Source: Candidatus Rokuibacteriota bacterium (GTDB lineage: Bacteria; Methylomirabilota; Methylomirabilia; Rokubacteriales; CSP1-6). Taken from it: a stretch of DNA of 64,000 nt. Location of the stretch: contig QHTE01000063.1 of assembly GCA_003220685.1 (NCBI GenBank), forward strand, positions 31,150 to 95,149. Reading direction: 5' to 3'. The notes beneath the pieces were generated by a model. The model worked only from the letters and a program-made list of their open reading frames with translations, ran no database searches and was not told the DNA's origin. Of the stretch, positions 62,134 through 64,000 are shown one piece after another. The translations under genes were made by a program, and so were the position numbers. Within the stretch, counting starts at the first letter, position 1, and the number at the start of each line of letters is the position of its first letter.

Positions 62134-63380
62134 CACTGCTCCCTCGTCGCGCCCTGGCCCGGCTGACGCGCGTTCACCAGCACCCCCATGTTGCCGTACG
62201 CGTGCTTGTTCTCGAGCATGAGCTGGTGGCACTCGGGGATGTCGTCGTACGCATAGGTGTGGCTGAGGCACGGATCGACGTTGCCTTTGGCAACGAGTTG
62301 GGAGATTGCCAGGGCCTGGAGGTCGTTGGAGAGGTGGCTGCCCTGGAAGCGCTTCTGGCGCATCCAGTGATAGCGCAGGTCCATCGTCGCGGTGTAGCCG
62401 GTGGTGCCGGCGCAGATGACGACCATGCCGCCCGTCGAGCAGACGAAGACCGACGTCGGCAGGGTCGACTCGCCCGGGTGCTCGAAGACGATCCGCGGGC
62501 TCACGCGCTCCCCGAGCCCGTCCCAGATCGCCTTGCCGAACGCCCGCGCGCCCTTCGCCCACTCGCCGTAGGCCTTGCCATCGGCGGTGTTGGGCATGGC
62601 GCCCCAGTGCGCGAACTGGCCGCGGTTGATGACGGCCGCCGCGCCGTGCTCCTGACAGAACTTCCGCTTCGCGTCGTCGGAGACGACCGCTACTGCGCGA
62701 CCGCCGACCGCGCGCGTGATCTCGAGCGCCATGCTGCCGAGACCGCCCGCCGCGCCCCACACCAGGACGACGTCGCCGGGCTCGACGACGTGGGGCGGCC
62801 ACCCCATGAGCATCCGATACGCCGTCGAGCCGCAAAGCAGGAAGCACCCGGCTTCTTCCCAGGTGAGCCGCTTCGGCTTCGGGACGCACTGATGAGCCTG
62901 GCAGCGCGCGAACTGGCAGAAGCTCCCGTAGTTGGTCTGGTAGCCCCAGATGCGCGTGCTCTCGGCGAGCATCGGATCCTTACCGGAGCGAACCCACGGA
63001 TCGTCCGGACGCCACCATCCGCTGTGCACGATCACCTCGTCGCCGACCTTGACGTTCTTCACGTCGCGCCCGACGGACCAGACGATCCCGGAGCAGTCGC
63101 TGCCGCCGGCGTGGAAATCCTCGGGCTCGCCGGCACGCTGGCGCTCGGCGATGACGTCGAGCGGCGTGCCGAGCGCGGCCCACACGTTGTTGTAGTTGAT
63201 GCCCGAGGCCATGACGTAGACGAGCACCTCGTCGGGCCCGGGGGTCGGCGTCGGGATGACCTCGCGACGCCAGGCGTCGCGGGGCTGCCCGAAGCGGTTC
63301 TGGCGGACGACATACGCGTGCATGCGCTTGGGGACTTCGCCGAGAGGCGGCCGCTCGCCGAGCTCGCAGAGATCGATCAT
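62133..63380 (-). CDS. ccrA: Crotonyl-CoA carboxylase/reductase-like MDR enzyme
   Basis: 415 residues, the expected length. ATG overlaps the upstream gene (ATGA). Start [18 protein letters not shown], then [46 protein letters not shown], nucleotide motif [15 protein letters not shown] and the late [14 protein letters not shown] with its His. These match crotonyl-CoA carboxylase/reductase, which makes ethylmalonyl-CoA from crotonyl-CoA, CO2 and NADPH. Reductase-only relatives exist, and I cannot settle carboxylation from sequence. The F420-type oxidoreductase is its operon neighbour. Confidence 0.88.
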   Translation of the reverse strand: MIDLCELGERPPLGEVPKRMHAYVVRQNRFGQPRDAWRREVIPTPTPGPDEVLVYVMASGINYNNVWAALGTPLDVIAERQRAGEPEDFHAGGSDCSGIVWSVGRDVKNVKVGDEVIVHSGWWRPDDPWVRSGKDPMLAESTRIWGYQTNYGSFCQFARCQAHQCVPKPKRLTWEEAGCFLLCGSTAYRMLMGWPPHVVEPGDVVLVWGAAGGLGSMALEITRAVGGRAVAVVSDDAKRKFCQEHGAAAVINRGQFAHWGAMPNTADGKAYGEWAKGARAFGKAIWDGLGERVSPRIVFEHPGESTLPTSVFVCSTGGMVVICAGTTGYTATMDLRYHWMRQKRFQGSHLSNDLQALAISQLVAKGNVDPCLSHTYAYDDIPECHQLMLENKHAYGNMGVLVNARQPGQGATREQ

Positions 63381-64000
63381 GCGTTGAATTCCTTGATGAA
63401 CCGCGGGAGTCGGGGATCGTCGAGCCCCGGCTGATAGGGTTGATAGAGCGCCGTGCTGTCGAGGAGCCCGGCGTAGCGCTGCTTGAGCCTCGCGCCGACC
63501 GTGTCGTAGCCGCCGGTGACCGCGAAGGTGTCGAGCATCTCGTCGGTGATCAGGTCGGCCATGCCGGGCCAGTCGCCCTCGACGGATTTGCGGTGGAGCG
63601 CCGGCGTGAGATCCTGCCAGCCGTGGGCCGCGAGCACGGGCTCGTAGGTCCGCGTCGAGGCGTAGAAGGCGATCTGTTGCTTCACGGCGCGGCGGTTCTT
63701 GGCGAGCTCCTCCTCGGTGTCACCGACGACGACGAAGCTCGCCGTGGTGTAGGTGAAGTCGGCCCGCTTGCGGCCCGAGGCGGAGAGCCCTTCCTCGACG
63801 GCCGGATGGACGTACTCGCGCAGGTACTTCGGGCTGTTGAACGGATGCACGTGCAGACCGTCGCAGACCTCGCCGGCGATCCGGCACATGTACCGGTTCA
63901 CGCCCGCGATGTAGATCGGCACCTTCGGATGGGCGATCGGCCCGGGATTGAAGAACGGCGTCATCAGGTCGAAGCGGTAGAACTGCCCCTTGAACGCGAG
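63377..64000 (-). CDS. LLM-class (luciferase-like, F420-type) oxidoreductase, C-terminal part
   Basis: About 207 C-terminal residues; the frame is open to the window end, so the N terminus lies beyond it. [18 protein letters not shown], then [28 protein letters not shown] and [17 protein letters not shown] are typical of the luciferase-like TIM barrel that binds F420 or FMN. The TIGR03617-type branch is likely. The substrate is unknown. The stop overlaps the ATG of crotonyl-CoA reductase, so both belong to one operon of redox enzymes. Confidence 0.87.
   Translation of the reverse strand, partial: LAFKGQFYRFDLMTPFFNPGPIAHPKVPIYIAGVNRYMCRIAGEVCDGLHVHPFNSPKYLREYVHPAVEEGLSASGRKRADFTYTTASFVVVGDTEEELAKNRRAVKQQIAFYASTRTYEPVLAAHGWQDLTPALHRKSVEGDWPGMADLITDEMLDTFAVTGGYDTVGARLKQRYAGLLDSTALYQPYQPGLDDPRLPRFIKEFNA

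Overview
The window is GC-rich, densely coding DNA with many GTG starts and 1-4 nt gene overlaps (GTGA, ATGA, TGATG). It is chromosomal and mostly housekeeping: no rRNA, tRNA, CRISPR array, insertion sequence or phage gene was seen. Gene content (fab operon with an rnc-like gene, split corrinoid/folate methyl-transfer genes, crotonyl-CoA reductase, type 5 uracil-DNA glycosylase, a probable selenoprotein) suits an uncultured soil or subsurface bacterium of the Candidatus Rokubacteria/Methylomirabilota type. That placement is inference from gene style only. Several genes carry single disabling changes, so either recent decay or consensus errors of a metagenome assembly must be kept in mind.

Layout. 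1-4263: fatty-acid synthesis operon (fabD end, fabG, acpP, fabF), an RNase III-like gene lacking two catalytic acids, and an M50 site-2-type protease. 4331-11440: amino-acid/amine catabolism (glutamine synthetase-like protein, two SDRs, sarcosine/dimethylglycine dehydrogenase-like flavoprotein, Cys/Met PLP enzyme) and a NUDIX hydrolase. 11467-17307: small proteins, a methyltransferase, a glutaminyl-cyclase-like M28 protein, an AhpD-like gene whose second redox Cys is an in-frame TGA followed by a SECIS-like hairpin, a GIY-YIG-like protein, a remnant MFS gene and a degenerate ABC ATPase. 17526-23188: MBL-fold hydrolase facing a corrinoid/homocysteine methyl-transfer operon that looks like methionine synthase in pieces, with aroK and a homocysteine methyltransferase-methylenetetrahydrofolate reductase fusion. 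23175-30491: amidase, D-aminoacylase, and a four-GAF histidine kinase with an NtrC-type sigma-54 activator.

30661-41578: RRM protein, DUF169-UroD fusion, malic enzyme, acetyl-CoA synthetase, a frameshifted MHS transporter, a DksA-type protein behind a sigma-54-like promoter, an acyltransferase, threonine ammonia-lyase and an isoaspartyl peptidase/asparaginase. 41599-52024: uracil-DNA glycosylase, HtrA-like protease, paired M16 peptidases, exported and membrane proteins, quinone oxidoreductase, Tim44-like and AsmA-like proteins, and a methyltransferase. 52083-64000: citrate synthase, glycosyltransferase, Gfo/Idh/MocA oxidoreductase, dapF with Ser at the first catalytic Cys, a LOG-family gene broken by an amber codon, an MTHFS-type protein, a BtuF-like protein without signal peptide, a 50-residue membrane protein, RidA, NUDIX, and an operon of an F420-type oxidoreductase, crotonyl-CoA reductase and two small proteins.

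Cross-cutting signals. Several transcription-unit heads show TANNNT exactly 6-7 nt before the start codon, which suggests leaderless mRNAs. A GC-rich intercistronic repeat ending in a GTGA/ATGA stop-start overlap occurs three times. The strongest candidate for something special is the CxxU selenoprotein at 13761-14303.
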